Positions 1-7,012 of a stretch of DNA of 34,423 bases are shown in pieces. Source of the DNA: a virus; the IMG/VR virus record IMGVR_UViG_3300031857_000692, positions 1-34,423 of that record, one strand, 5' to 3'. A model generated the notes under the pieces. It was not told where the DNA came from. It did not search any database and was given only the letters and a program-made list of their open reading frames with translations. Each line of letters begins with the position of its first letter. Position 1 is the stretch's first letter. The translations under genes were made by a program, and so were the position numbers.

Positions 1-19
1 AGGCAATCGATCTGGACCA

Positions 20-595
20 ATGGCCAAGGGTGGGGGTAGGAAGTACAACAGGGACAAGAACGGCAAGTTCGCGTCAACCGGTGGGGCGCGTCTCGGCGGC
101 AAGAGCAAAGGGCCGAAGCTGGGCAGTGGTCGTCCCGGTACTTCCGCTCCTGGCGGCACCGTGGCCAAGAGTTCCGTCAATCGGTCGCTGGGGGCCACCC
201 GTGGTGCCGGCAAAGGGAGCGTTGCCTCTGCCCCTGCTGCCGGTGGCAAGCGTCGTGGCGTGAAAATGGGCGCTGGCCGGCCTGGCACTTCCGCTCCCAA
301 GGGCACCATTGCCAAGAGCGCAGTCAATCGCACCCTGGGCGCTACTCGCGGCTATGGCAAGGGCAGCACGGCAACCCCCCCGGCACCCAAGCCCAAAGCC
401 AAGAAGGGCCCCAAGACGGCATCCGGCCGCGCTGGCGCCAACCTCCGCAGCGCCCAGAAGCAGCTCAACAAAAACCCCATGAGCAAGAAGGCCCAGAACT
501 CTCTGGTGACTGCTCAGGCTGCCAAGGACTACTACAAGACCATGGGCGGTGGTCGCAAGGGTGCTGCCAAGCCGAAGCGCAAGGGCAAGAAGTGA
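20..595 (+). CDS. Basic repeat protein with N-terminal RDxxGRF motif
   Basis: This 191-residue protein is very rich in Gly, Lys, Arg, Ala and Ser. It opens with MAKGGGRKYNRDKNGKFAST, an N-terminal RDxxG(R/K)F motif seen in many phage virion-associated proteins. Residues of about 32-68 and 80-116 form two copies of a unit centred on GRPGTSAP, then AKS-VNR-LGATRG-GKGS. The C-terminus is Lys-rich and probably disordered. Two other proteins here (18264-19139 and 19556-20248) share the same N-terminus, so this is a three-member paralogous family. It overlaps the next start by one base, so it belongs to the head-tail operon. A nucleic-acid-binding or head-internal role is plausible from charge alone; the function is not known. 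Confidence 0.8.
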   Translation: MAKGGGRKYNRDKNGKFASTGGARLGGKSKGPKLGSGRPGTSAPGGTVAKSSVNRSLGATRGAGKGSVASAPAAGGKRRGVKMGAGRPGTSAPKGTIAKSAVNRTLGATRGYGKGSTATPPAPKPKAKKGPKTASGRAGANLRSAQKQLNKNPMSKKAQNSLVTAQAAKDYYKTMGGGRKGAAKPKRKGKK

Positions 596-723
596 TGGCC
601 GCCTATCAGGACAGCATCGTGGCCGTAGGCAGGCTCCTGCAGCCCAAGGCCGGCGAACCCCAGCGGCGCGAGCTGCTCAAGGTCCGCCCTGATGGCACCG
701 TGAAGCGCATCCAGAAGCCATGA
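595..723 (+). CDS. Small 42-residue junction protein
   Basis: A 42-codon frame starts at the ATG inside TGATG of the preceding gene and ends in an ATGA overlap with the connector gene at 720. The product has the shape MAAYQDSIVAVGRLL, then a charged tail ending in RIQKP. Overlap at both ends implies translational coupling and is the main evidence that it is real. No family is recognised. The short basic C-terminal half (VRPDGTVKRIQ) could be a small structural peptide. Confidence 0.65.
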   Translation: MAAYQDSIVAVGRLLQPKAGEPQRRELLKVRPDGTVKRIQKP

Positions 724-1277
724 CCGTCACCGTCACCGCCACAGCAGGCTCTGCCTCTGCCAACTCCTACCTCACGGTTGCAGGCGGTGACACCATCGCC
801 AACCTGCAGCTCGGCACCTTGGCGTGGTCGTCTGCCACCACGGACGACAAGGGCAGAGCCGTCATTAGTGCCACCCGGTATCTCGACGAGCTGGAGTGGA
901 TCGGGGACCGGGCATCCTCCACGCAGGCCCTCGGCTGGCCCCGCAGCGGCATCACTTTGGACGGTGTGGCGCTGAGCAGCACCACCATCCCCGAACAGGT
1001 GGAGCAGGCCACCTTTGATCTGGCCAATGCGCTGCTGGCAACCCCCACCCTGCTCAGCGGCAGCAACACGGCACTGGGGGAGCTGATCCCTGGCATCCCC
1101 AACAGCAGCCTGCAGTCAGCCAGCGTGGACGTTGTGTCCGTCACCTTCCGCCAGGGCGGGGCGCCCACCGTGCTGAACTGCCTCACCGTCGTCCCCTCGC
1201 TGGTGGGAACGCTCGGTGTATTGACCACTTCGGTTCCCAAAGGCGCATCCGGTAGCATCAGGGTGTTCCGTGGCTGA
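720..1277 (+). CDS. Head-tail connector (adaptor), DnaT-like/gp6-like family
   Basis: The 185-residue product has the layout of phage head-tail adaptor proteins that databases often label DnaT-like ssDNA-binding: an N-terminal ANSYLTV segment, a helix with ATTDDKGRAVISATRYLDEL, then a GDRASSTQALGWPRSG motif and a helical IPEQVEQATFDLANALL segment. These proteins form a ring below the portal. The family name is misleading, and the position in a structural operon supports a connector role. The gene overlaps its upstream neighbour by ATGA and is followed six bases later by the sigma-like gene. Confidence 0.75.
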   Translation: MTVTVTATAGSASANSYLTVAGGDTIANLQLGTLAWSSATTDDKGRAVISATRYLDELEWIGDRASSTQALGWPRSGITLDGVALSSTTIPEQVEQATFDLANALLATPTLLSGSNTALGELIPGIPNSSLQSASVDVVSVTFRQGGAPTVLNCLTVVPSLVGTLGVLTTSVPKGASGSIRVFRG

Positions 1278-1283
1278 TGGGCC

Positions 1284-1895
1284 ATGGCCCGCAAGAACCG
1301 CGACCAACTCACGCTCCTGACGGGCCTTGGCTTTGAGGAGGATCAGTGGCGGGAACGTGACCACCTAGAGCGGCCCTTCACAAGGGAGGAACGGCGGGCC
1401 TTTGGGAAGCTCTACGCGGCCAACATCGGGCTGGCCTGGAAGTTCACGGCGAAGATGAGCAGGAAGTTTCCAGTCCTAGAGAGGGATGTGATCAGCTCCC
1501 TTGTGGACGTGGCCTTCCTGCGCACCTTTCGCAGCTACGACCCCACCAAGCTGAACCCTGCCAACGGCGAGCCGTACAAGCTCAGCACCCTCCTAGGCCG
1601 CTTTGTGGAGGGCGAGATCATGCACTACCTCCGGGACCACGGCTTCCAGATCGCAGCGCCCCCCGTCGTGCGCGAGCGGGGCAGCAAGGCACGCAAGCTG
1701 GCAGCCGCAGGGATGACACCGCAGCAGGTTGCTGAGGCCCTCGGCTGCAGCCTGCAGGAGCTACAGGAATCCTTGCTGGCCACCTCTGGCATTGGGCACG
1801 ACGTTCAGGACTGGGAGCTGCACTGCGATCAGCGGCCGTCGCCCATGGAATGGCTGGAGGCTGAGGAAGAGCGGGAACTGGCGGCGGCAAGCTGA
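1284..1895 (+). CDS. Sigma-70-family-like protein lacking region 4
   Basis: In this 203-residue protein, residues 44-120 resemble sigma region 2: a helical AANIGLAWKFTAKM segment, then FRSYDPTK, then YKLSTLLGRFVEGEIMHYLR, which parallels the FxTYxxxxIxGEIxxYLRD signature of SigB/SigF-type factors. Residues 125-167 resemble region 3, with ERGSKARKLAAAG followed by the MTPQQVAEALGCSLQELQ helix-turn-helix-like segment. The chain then ends in an acidic tail (LEAEEERELAAAS) with no region 4, the domain that reads the -35 element. It may direct late transcription using only a -10-type element, or work with a partner. It sits unexpectedly among head and tail genes. This is homology by eye; the role is inferred. 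Confidence 0.65.
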   Translation: MARKNRDQLTLLTGLGFEEDQWRERDHLERPFTREERRAFGKLYAANIGLAWKFTAKMSRKFPVLERDVISSLVDVAFLRTFRSYDPTKLNPANGEPYKLSTLLGRFVEGEIMHYLRDHGFQIAAPPVVRERGSKARKLAAAGMTPQQVAEALGCSLQELQESLLATSGIGHDVQDWELHCDQRPSPMEWLEAEEERELAAAS

Positions 1896-1924
1896 TCCGA
1901 TTCCCAAAGCCAAGGCCGTAGAAT
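1895..1924 (+). promoter_or_regulatory. Early-type element plus -10-like hexamer before HNH gene
   Basis: ATCCGATTCCCAAA at 1895-1908 is a copy of an element that recurs upstream of early genes (29907, 32214, 33051 on +; 23404, 23709, 23744 on -). TAGAAT at 1919-1924 looks like a -10 hexamer. It lies in the 88-base gap before the HNH gene and just upstream of a hairpin. Promoter activity is inferred. Confidence 0.45.
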
Positions 1925-1928
1925 GATT

Positions 1929-1957
1929 GAGGCAGCGGTGCGCTAACACCCTGCCCC
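1929..1957 (+). promoter_or_regulatory. HNH-leader hairpin, copy 1
   Basis: A 29-base stem-loop: outer arm GAGGCAG, unpaired C, inner arm GGTG, loop CGCTAA, inner arm CACC, outer arm CTGCCCC. One outer pair is A-C; the other ten pair. It starts four bases after TAGAAT and 26 bases before the ATG at 1984. Total length, bulge position and loop size are identical to the hairpins before the other two HNH genes (3271-3299 and 26099-26127). There is no U-run, so it is not a terminator. It is probably a 5'-end RNA structure. Confidence 0.55.
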
Positions 1958-1983
1958 TTGACCAACTCACTTCCGATGAGCTG

Positions 1984-2481
1984 ATGACAGCAATGGTAGA
2001 CCGCACCGGCCAGCGTTACGGCCGATTGGTGGCGCTAGAGCCAGTCCGCACAGAGAAGTATCTGTACTGGCGGTGCATCTGTGACTGCGGCACTGAAAAG
2101 CTGATCAACACTAGAAGCCTGGGGCGGCATACTCACAGCTGTGGGTGCCTCCGCAGGGAAGTCACCGGCAACCGCGCTCGGTCGCATGGGCGCAGCCAAG
2201 ACCCCATGTACAAGATCTGGGCGTGCATGAAGGATCGATGCTCCCGACCGGACCACAAGGACGCAGAGTATTACTACAGCAAGGGCATCAGGGTCTGTGA
2301 GCGGTGGCGCAACAGTTTCGAGTCCTTTGCTGAAGACATGGGCGATCGGCCGCCAGGCCTGACCATTGACCGGATTGACTCCAACGGGGACTACGAACCG
2401 GGGAACTGCAGATGGGCCACGGTCAAAGAGCAAAACAACAACAGGGGGCCGAGGCGCTGGGCAAAGCGGCCGGCAAGCTAA
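1984..2481 (+). CDS. HNH/AP2-type homing endonuclease
   Basis: This 165-residue protein begins near the typical family start (VDRTGQRYGRLVALEPV), has a CICDCG...SCGC zinc-ribbon-like segment, then the diagnostic PMYKIWACMKDRC, GIRVCERW, and GLTIDRIDSNGDYEPGNCRW blocks found in phage HNH/AP2 homing endonucleases. Such proteins nick DNA and spread their own genes between phages. An in-frame ATG at 1993 is an alternative start; upstream in-frame codons to 1927 (TTG) would run through the leader hairpin and are not favoured. It is inserted between the sigma-like gene and the major tail protein gene. Confidence 0.8.
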   Translation: MTAMVDRTGQRYGRLVALEPVRTEKYLYWRCICDCGTEKLINTRSLGRHTHSCGCLRREVTGNRARSHGRSQDPMYKIWACMKDRCSRPDHKDAEYYYSKGIRVCERWRNSFESFAEDMGDRPPGLTIDRIDSNGDYEPGNCRWATVKEQNNNRGPRRWAKRPAS

Positions 2482-2499
2482 GCCAAACGATCGCCGGCC

Positions 2500-3258
2500 A
2501 TGCCCAGTTATTTCAACGCGCTAGATTTTCAGCTTTATGTAGGGCTGGGAACTACGGCATCAACGGCCCCAACTTCTACGTCTGGGCTGACCGAGGTTCT
2601 GTCACTGACCAACGCCAGTATTGATGGCAGCACGGATTCTACTGATGCTCCGCTGGATTATTCCTCGGAGTATGGGTGGAAGTCGCCGTTGATGACCAAC
2701 ATCGGCTGGTCAGTCCCCGCCAGCATGAATCTGTCTCTGGCTGATGAGGGCTATCGCATCCTTAAGCGGGCATGGCTGAATGGCGCTGCTGGTACGGCTT
2801 TAAAGGTCTACCGTGTATCTCCTGTAAAAGATGGCTCCGGCAGCGACGCTGAGATCCACAGCGGCATTGCATTTGTCGAAGGATTTCAAGAAAGTGTGCA
2901 AGCAGGCGATGTCGCTACTTGCTCCTTCACATTCCGCGGTTTTGGCCAGCTTCTGTGGTATCCGCAGGGCAAGGGAATTGCAACCCTGACTGTAACCACC
3001 AACGGCAGCGGCCTGTCTCCTGCCACCTACAGCGGCGTGTCGCTGATTGGCAGCAGCCCTGCGCAGGGCGTGGGCAGCGGCCTGGGAGCCACCGCGGATA
3101 TTGTGGTTGCCGGTGGCGGCACGGTCACTGCAGCGCCGACGATCGTGGCAGCGGGCACCAACTACAACGTGGGCGACATCCTCACGGTGGGCGCGGGCAC
3201 TGTGGGCGACGCTGGTGCTGACGTCAGGCCTACGTTCACGGTCAGCACGGTCAGCTGA
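2500..3258 (+). CDS. Major tail (tube) protein with C-terminal decoration domain
   Basis: The first 155 residues of this 252-residue protein read like a siphovirus tail tube subunit: an N-terminal LTEVLSLTNASIDGSTDSTD strand pair, YGWKSPLMTNIGWSVPASM, and a final strand with SCSFT-like TCSFTFRGFGQLLWYP. Residues of about 165-250 form a separate Gly-rich domain with YSGVSLIGSSPAQGVGSGLG and GTNYNVGDILTVGAG, a repeat domain common in surface-exposed cyanophage structural proteins. It probably decorates the tail surface. GGCAAGCT lies exactly 20 bases before this ATG, the late-junction arrangement seen elsewhere in the window. Confidence 0.75.
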   Translation: MPSYFNALDFQLYVGLGTTASTAPTSTSGLTEVLSLTNASIDGSTDSTDAPLDYSSEYGWKSPLMTNIGWSVPASMNLSLADEGYRILKRAWLNGAAGTALKVYRVSPVKDGSGSDAEIHSGIAFVEGFQESVQAGDVATCSFTFRGFGQLLWYPQGKGIATLTVTTNGSGLSPATYSGVSLIGSSPAQGVGSGLGATADIVVAGGGTVTAAPTIVAAGTNYNVGDILTVGAGTVGDAGADVRPTFTVSTVS

Positions 3259-3261
3259 CGC

Positions 3262-3299
3262 TAAGATGGTGGGGTAGCGAGGGTGCAACCTCCTACCCC
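3262..3299 (+). promoter_or_regulatory. HNH-leader hairpin, copy 2, with -10-like TAAGAT
   Basis: TAAGAT (3262-3267) is followed after GGT by a 29-base stem-loop at 3271-3299: outer arm GGGGTAG, unpaired C, inner arm GAGG, loop GTGCAA, inner arm CCTC, outer arm CTACCCC. All eleven pairs are Watson-Crick. It ends 24 bases before the ATG of the HNH gene at 3324. No U-run follows. It has the same architecture as copies at 1929 and 26099, with compensatory base changes between copies. Confidence 0.65.
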
Positions 3300-3323
3300 T
3301 GGCCACCTGCTGTCACAGGCGAC

Positions 3324-4034
3324 ATGGACATCATCTCACGCGAGGAAGCCCGCGCACGCGGGCTGAAACTCTTCTATACCGGCAAGCCCTGCGCTCGTGG
3401 TCACGACTGCGAGCGCTACGTTGCTGTTGGTCGGTGCGTCATTTGCAACAGCATCAACGGCAAGAAGTATCACGAAAAGAACCGGGCTGCTATCTGTGCC
3501 CAACAGAAGCAGTATCGAGAGCAGAACGCCGAGCTTGTCAAAGAGCGCAAACGACAAGACTACGAAAAGCATTGGCACAAGCGCCGGGCCACCGCCCGAG
3601 CTTGGTACGAAGCCAATAGGGACAAGATGCTTGAATACCTGCGTGAATGGCAGACTGCCAATGCCGATCACTGCAGGCAGCAGAAAACGGCTTACTACCT
3701 GACGCGGAAGCAATCAGATCCTCAGTTCGCCGTTTTGACCCGGCTGCGCCGGCGGATCAATCACTTTGTGTCTGGCGATAACAAAAGCGGCAAGACGGCT
3801 GAGTTGATTGGATGCTCCTATGAGGCTTTCGCAAGGCACATTGAAAGCCAGTTCACGGGTGGCATGTCATGGGACAACCGATCCGAGTGGCACATCGACC
3901 ACATCATCCCCTGCGCGGCGTTTGACCTCAGCGATCCTGAGCAGCAGCGGCAGTGCTTTCACTACAGCAACATGAGGCCGCTCTGGGCCCATGAGAACCG
4001 CCGCAAGGGGGCATCAATGCCCGAAGCTGCCTGA
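3324..4034 (+). CDS. HNH endonuclease with N-terminal zinc-ribbon-like domain
   Basis: The C-terminal domain of this 236-residue protein carries the HNH core: WHIDHIIPCAAFDLSDPEQQ with H180/D182/H183, then N206 in HYSNMRPLW and N215 in HEN. The N-terminus (GLKLFYTGKPCARGHDCERY, then CVIC) has Cys/His spacing suited to zinc. The middle is long, helical and very basic. The product at 25202-26074 is a clear paralogue (shared RHIESQF, MSW, WHIDHI, FDL-DPEQQRQCFHYSN). Its base composition is visibly AT-richer than its neighbours. It has its own leader hairpin and its own terminator, so it looks like a self-contained mobile cassette dropped between the major tail gene and the inverted connector pair. 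Confidence 0.85.
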   Translation: MDIISREEARARGLKLFYTGKPCARGHDCERYVAVGRCVICNSINGKKYHEKNRAAICAQQKQYREQNAELVKERKRQDYEKHWHKRRATARAWYEANRDKMLEYLREWQTANADHCRQQKTAYYLTRKQSDPQFAVLTRLRRRINHFVSGDNKSGKTAELIGCSYEAFARHIESQFTGGMSWDNRSEWHIDHIIPCAAFDLSDPEQQRQCFHYSNMRPLWAHENRRKGASMPEAA

Positions 4035-4063
4035 GCTGAGCAAACTAGGGAGCAGTGATAGGG

Positions 4064-4092
4064 GCCCCCGCTTGCCATGGCGGGGGCTTTTT
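4064..4092 (+). terminator. Rho-independent terminator after HNH gene
   Basis: GCCCCCGC (4064-4071), an 8-base loop, GCGGGGGC (4080-4087), then TTTTT. It is a perfect 8-bp GC stem with a U-tract on the + strand only. It lies between the convergent genes ending at 4034 (+) and 4097 (-). Confidence 0.85.
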
Positions 4093-4096
4093 CTTG

Positions 4097-4522
4097 TTAG
4101 AGCGACCGCCGGGCCAGGGCACGCCACTGGTCAGCGAAGAACTGATCCAGCGGCTGTGCCTTGAGCGCCGGTTCAATCCAATTGCGTGGCGGGCAGACGT
4201 TCCCTCTGTTGGTGGTGTAACCGTTGAAGATCAGCGAGGCGTAGGGGACGTTCCAGCTGAAGCGCAGGGTTGTGGCATCAATCCTGTCCCGCTTCTGGGA
4301 TCGCAGGAAGGTGCCGAGATCCACGATGTCGCGCGGGCTGTCTTCGATGGTGCCGTTCTTCCGGTAGGTGCGGCGGGGCCAGGGGTACTGGACGAGCTTG
4401 ATCTGTTCCTGGAACTCGTCCCCGACTGCTTTGCCGTAGGCCGTGAGGATGGCCGGGATCCTGAGACGCAATTGCGTTGAGTTCCACCCCTGCAGGCGGT
4501 AGCTAGTGCGAACAACGGTCAT
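4097..4522 (-). CDS. HK97 gp10-like head-tail completion protein
   Basis: The 141-residue product has the features of gp10-like neck/tail-completion proteins: an N-terminal helix with AYGKAVGDEFQEQIKL, then RRTYRKNGT, DIVDLGTFLRSQ, and RFSWNVPYASLIFNGY, a common ending motif before a C-terminal helix (WIEPALKAQPLDQFFADQW). Its ATG overlaps the stop of the gene at 4519-4923 (ATGA). Both are on the minus strand although every flanking structural gene is on the plus strand. Confidence 0.65.
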   Translation of the reverse strand: MTVVRTSYRLQGWNSTQLRLRIPAILTAYGKAVGDEFQEQIKLVQYPWPRRTYRKNGTIEDSPRDIVDLGTFLRSQKRDRIDATTLRFSWNVPYASLIFNGYTTNRGNVCPPRNWIEPALKAQPLDQFFADQWRALARRSL

Positions 4523-4923
4523 CGCTGGCTGTACCTGCTGAGCCTGATCTTGTCTCCCAAGATTCCTTGCAACGTCTCGCCAAGGAAGCCGGTGCTGCCG
4601 AACGGGTAGCGGGCTGCGGCCACCTCACAGGGCACCGGGTCATCGCTGCCGAAGGTTAGTGTTCCCCGCACGCCGGGCACGATGCGGCTATCGAGGGCCT
4701 GGGGGCTGACGGCGTAGCCTTCCAGCACGTCATCTTCCACTCCAACGCCGGGAAACTCGCTGAGGGATGGGGCACTGCCCCCTGTGCCGCGGAGGTACAG
4801 CGATACCGTCACGGTCGTTGTATTGGGCACCACGTTGCCTGTGGTCGGGTCGGTCAGTGTCCCTGCCGTGGGCACGTCAAACACTGCCGAGGCATTGGCC
4901 AGGAAGGCGATGGCGCTAGTCAT
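4519..4923 (-). CDS. Probable neck / head-closure protein
   Basis: This 134-residue beta-rich protein contains VTVSLYLRGTGG, a region with GVRGTLTFGSDD and a C-terminal GDKIRLSRYS. The small-barrel pattern, size and coupling to the gp10-like gene suggest a head-closure (head-tail joining) protein; the family is not certain. The start ATG lies five bases from the half-site of the palindromic late element at 4928-4945. Together with the next gene it forms a two-gene module inverted relative to its operon. Confidence 0.5.
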   Translation of the reverse strand: MTSAIAFLANASAVFDVPTAGTLTDPTTGNVVPNTTTVTVSLYLRGTGGSAPSLSEFPGVGVEDDVLEGYAVSPQALDSRIVPGVRGTLTFGSDDPVPCEVAAARYPFGSTGFLGETLQGILGDKIRLSRYSQR

Positions 4924-4927
4924 GGCC

Positions 4928-4945
4928 TAGGTTTCCGGCAACCTA
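4928..4945. promoter_or_regulatory. Palindromic late element in divergent gap
   Basis: TAGGTT, TCCGGC, AACCTA: a perfect 6-bp inverted repeat with a 6-base centre. Seventeen bases (TAGGTTTCCGGCAACCT) are identical to 20268-20284. Both copies lie between divergent genes. The + half-site (GGCAACCT) is exactly 20 bases before the GTG at 4965; the minus half-site is 5 bases before the ATG at 4923. Confidence 0.6.
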
Positions 4946-4964
4946 TGGGAACAGCTGTGGTGGT

Positions 4965-7010
4965 GTGGCGGAGACGCTCGGCAATGCCGTACTGGTCCTA
5001 GGCATAGACGACGATCCGTTTCGCGCCGGGTTGGATCAGGCCAAGCGGGTTGCCGGCACGCAGGGCGTTCAGATCGGCAACAGCTTCGCCCGGTCGGTGT
5101 CCAGTGCTATCGCCGCGTTTGGGCTTGGTGTCACCGCTGTCAACTTCCTGAAGGGCTCGATTGATTCCGCCGTTGAGCTGGAAACGATCACGCGCAAGCT
5201 GTCCAACACCCTCGGGGAGCAGGGTGCTGCCCGGGCATTGGGACAGACGCGGCGGCTGTCTGACGAGCTGGGGCTGAGCTTCACCACCCTGGCAGGCACC
5301 TTTGGCAGCTTCACCGCTGCAGCGTCTGCCGCTGGCACGCCTCTGAAGGTGCAGGAAGACCTGTTTGCTGCCGTCGCGCGGTCTGCGCAGGCATTGGGCC
5401 TGAGCAATGACGAGCTGAGCGGCAGCCTGCTAGCCCTGCAGCAGATCGCATCCAAGGGCAACGTGCAGATGGAGGAACTGCGCGGTCAGCTTGGGGAGCG
5501 GCTGCCGATTGCGTTCTCCGCTGCGGCCAAGGGCCTAGGCGTCACGCAGCAGGAGCTAATCAAGCTGGTGGAATCGGGCCGGCTCACGGCTGGGCAGTTC
5601 TTCCCTGCCTTGACCAAAGGCCTTAACGAGTTGACGGCAGCAGCGGGAGGGGCCCCCACGGCTGCCCAAAACTTCCAGAAGCTGGGCAATGCTTGGAAGG
5701 ATCTGCAGACCTCCTTTGGCCAGAACCTACTGCCTACGGTGATCCAGGGGGTCGAAACCCTGACCAAGATCCTGCAGGTTCAGGGCGACAAGAATCGCGC
5801 CGATCAGCTGGGCTTTGGCACTGGCTTGCTGGGCAACCTCGGCATCTTTAAGCAAGAGGCGCTCAATTCCGTCGTTGCGGTCAAGTCGCTGCAGCAGCAG
5901 CTCAACCTGACGGACAAGCAAGCCAATGCCCTGTTCACCGATGCCCAGAAGGACGTGGGCATCAAGAATATTGGCCTGGCCAAGCCTGAGCAGGTGGATG
6001 CCGTGCTGTCGCGATTCCGCGAGCTGGCCAAGCTGTGGAGGGAGAAGTACCCAGACCGTCAGGCTGAGCTGGAAGGCGTGGCAGCGGCAACGGCGGCGGC
6101 AGCTCTAGCTGAAAAGAACCGGTTGAACACCGTTGGCAAGATCAGCGACAAGATCAAGGAACTGCAGACCAAGCGCACGCAGCTGGACATCAACAGTGAT
6201 GCTTACGTGGAGGCTGGTCAGCAGATCAAGGAACTGCAGAAGAAGATCGAGGAAGCGTCAAAGGATCCGGTCACGCTTCGGGCCAATACCACCCTATTTG
6301 AGCAGCAGACTAGGCTATCCCTGGACAACCTTGACCAACAGATCGCCAAGGCCAAGGAACTGGCGGCGGTGGACAACCAAGCACAGCGCGGCCAGTTGTC
6401 GGCCGTCAATGCCGTGCTGCAGTCCATCACCGCTGCCAAGGATCAGCAGAAGCAGCTGACCTTTGAGCTTGAAAACCAGTTCACCACCGGGGCGCCCACG
6501 GAAACGGTGCGGGCGACCTTGGCGGAATCGGTCAAGGCAGGAAAGAACGTGGAGCTGTCGCTCATCAACGGTGCGCGGCAGCTGCGGGACATCCTCAACG
6601 ATGCCACCCAGCGCCTGAGCGATGCCCTCACCAGCAACTTTGACATCTTGAACAGCGAGGGCAAAGCCGTAGTGCTGGAGCGGGCGCGGCAGGACGTCAT
6701 CCGTGGCGTGCAGACAGGCTTCATTGATCCCACCAAGATCCCCGGGCAGCAGGACGCGCAGGCCTTCATCCAGTTCGCCTCTCAGTCCAAGGCCATCGCT
6801 GATGCCTTCTCCAATCTCAAGGTGACCCAGGATGCGGTAGTCGCAGCAAATGCACAGCTGGAGACAAGTCAGCAAGCTGTTGTCGGTGGCATGAGCACGC
6901 TGGGCGGAATCATGCAGGGGCTTGTGGAAAAGAGCTGGGCCGTCAACGTCCGCGTCGACGCCGATGGATCCTCTGCCGCCTATGGCGACGTGCTCAACCG
7001 CGCCATCTAG
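4965..7010 (+). CDS. Tape measure protein
   Basis: This 681-residue protein sets tail length. Residues of about 65-225 match the conserved tape-measure N-terminal domain: a helical LGQTRRLSDELGLSFTTLAG segment, then DLFAAVARSAQALGLS, then LALQQIASKGNVQMEELRGQ, LGERLPIA and the GRLTAGQFFPALTKGL block. The rest is alpha-helical and coiled-coil-like. At the usual 1.5 angstrom per residue the tail would be roughly 100 nm, short for a siphovirus. The GTG start is chosen because it sits 20 bases after the late element and opens in MAETLGNAVLVLGID, a typical family start. Confidence 0.9.
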   Translation: MAETLGNAVLVLGIDDDPFRAGLDQAKRVAGTQGVQIGNSFARSVSSAIAAFGLGVTAVNFLKGSIDSAVELETITRKLSNTLGEQGAARALGQTRRLSDELGLSFTTLAGTFGSFTAAASAAGTPLKVQEDLFAAVARSAQALGLSNDELSGSLLALQQIASKGNVQMEELRGQLGERLPIAFSAAAKGLGVTQQELIKLVESGRLTAGQFFPALTKGLNELTAAAGGAPTAAQNFQKLGNAWKDLQTSFGQNLLPTVIQGVETLTKILQVQGDKNRADQLGFGTGLLGNLGIFKQEALNSVVAVKSLQQQLNLTDKQANALFTDAQKDVGIKNIGLAKPEQVDAVLSRFRELAKLWREKYPDRQAELEGVAAATAAAALAEKNRLNTVGKISDKIKELQTKRTQLDINSDAYVEAGQQIKELQKKIEEASKDPVTLRANTTLFEQQTRLSLDNLDQQIAKAKELAAVDNQAQRGQLSAVNAVLQSITAAKDQQKQLTFELENQFTTGAPTETVRATLAESVKAGKNVELSLINGARQLRDILNDATQRLSDALTSNFDILNSEGKAVVLERARQDVIRGVQTGFIDPTKIPGQQDAQAFIQFASQSKAIADAFSNLKVTQDAVVAANAQLETSQQAVVGGMSTLGGIMQGLVEKSWAVNVRVDADGSSAAYGDVLNRAI

Positions 7011-7012
7011 CC

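Noticed and set aside
3271-3299. Leader hairpin taken as terminator of the tail gene
   Set aside because: No U-tract, shared by three HNH leaders at constant distance from the start codon, with covariation.
4055-4480. Plus-strand open frame over the inverted connector gene
   Set aside because: Starts inside the terminator hairpin and has no protein-like pattern; the minus-strand gp10-like product does.
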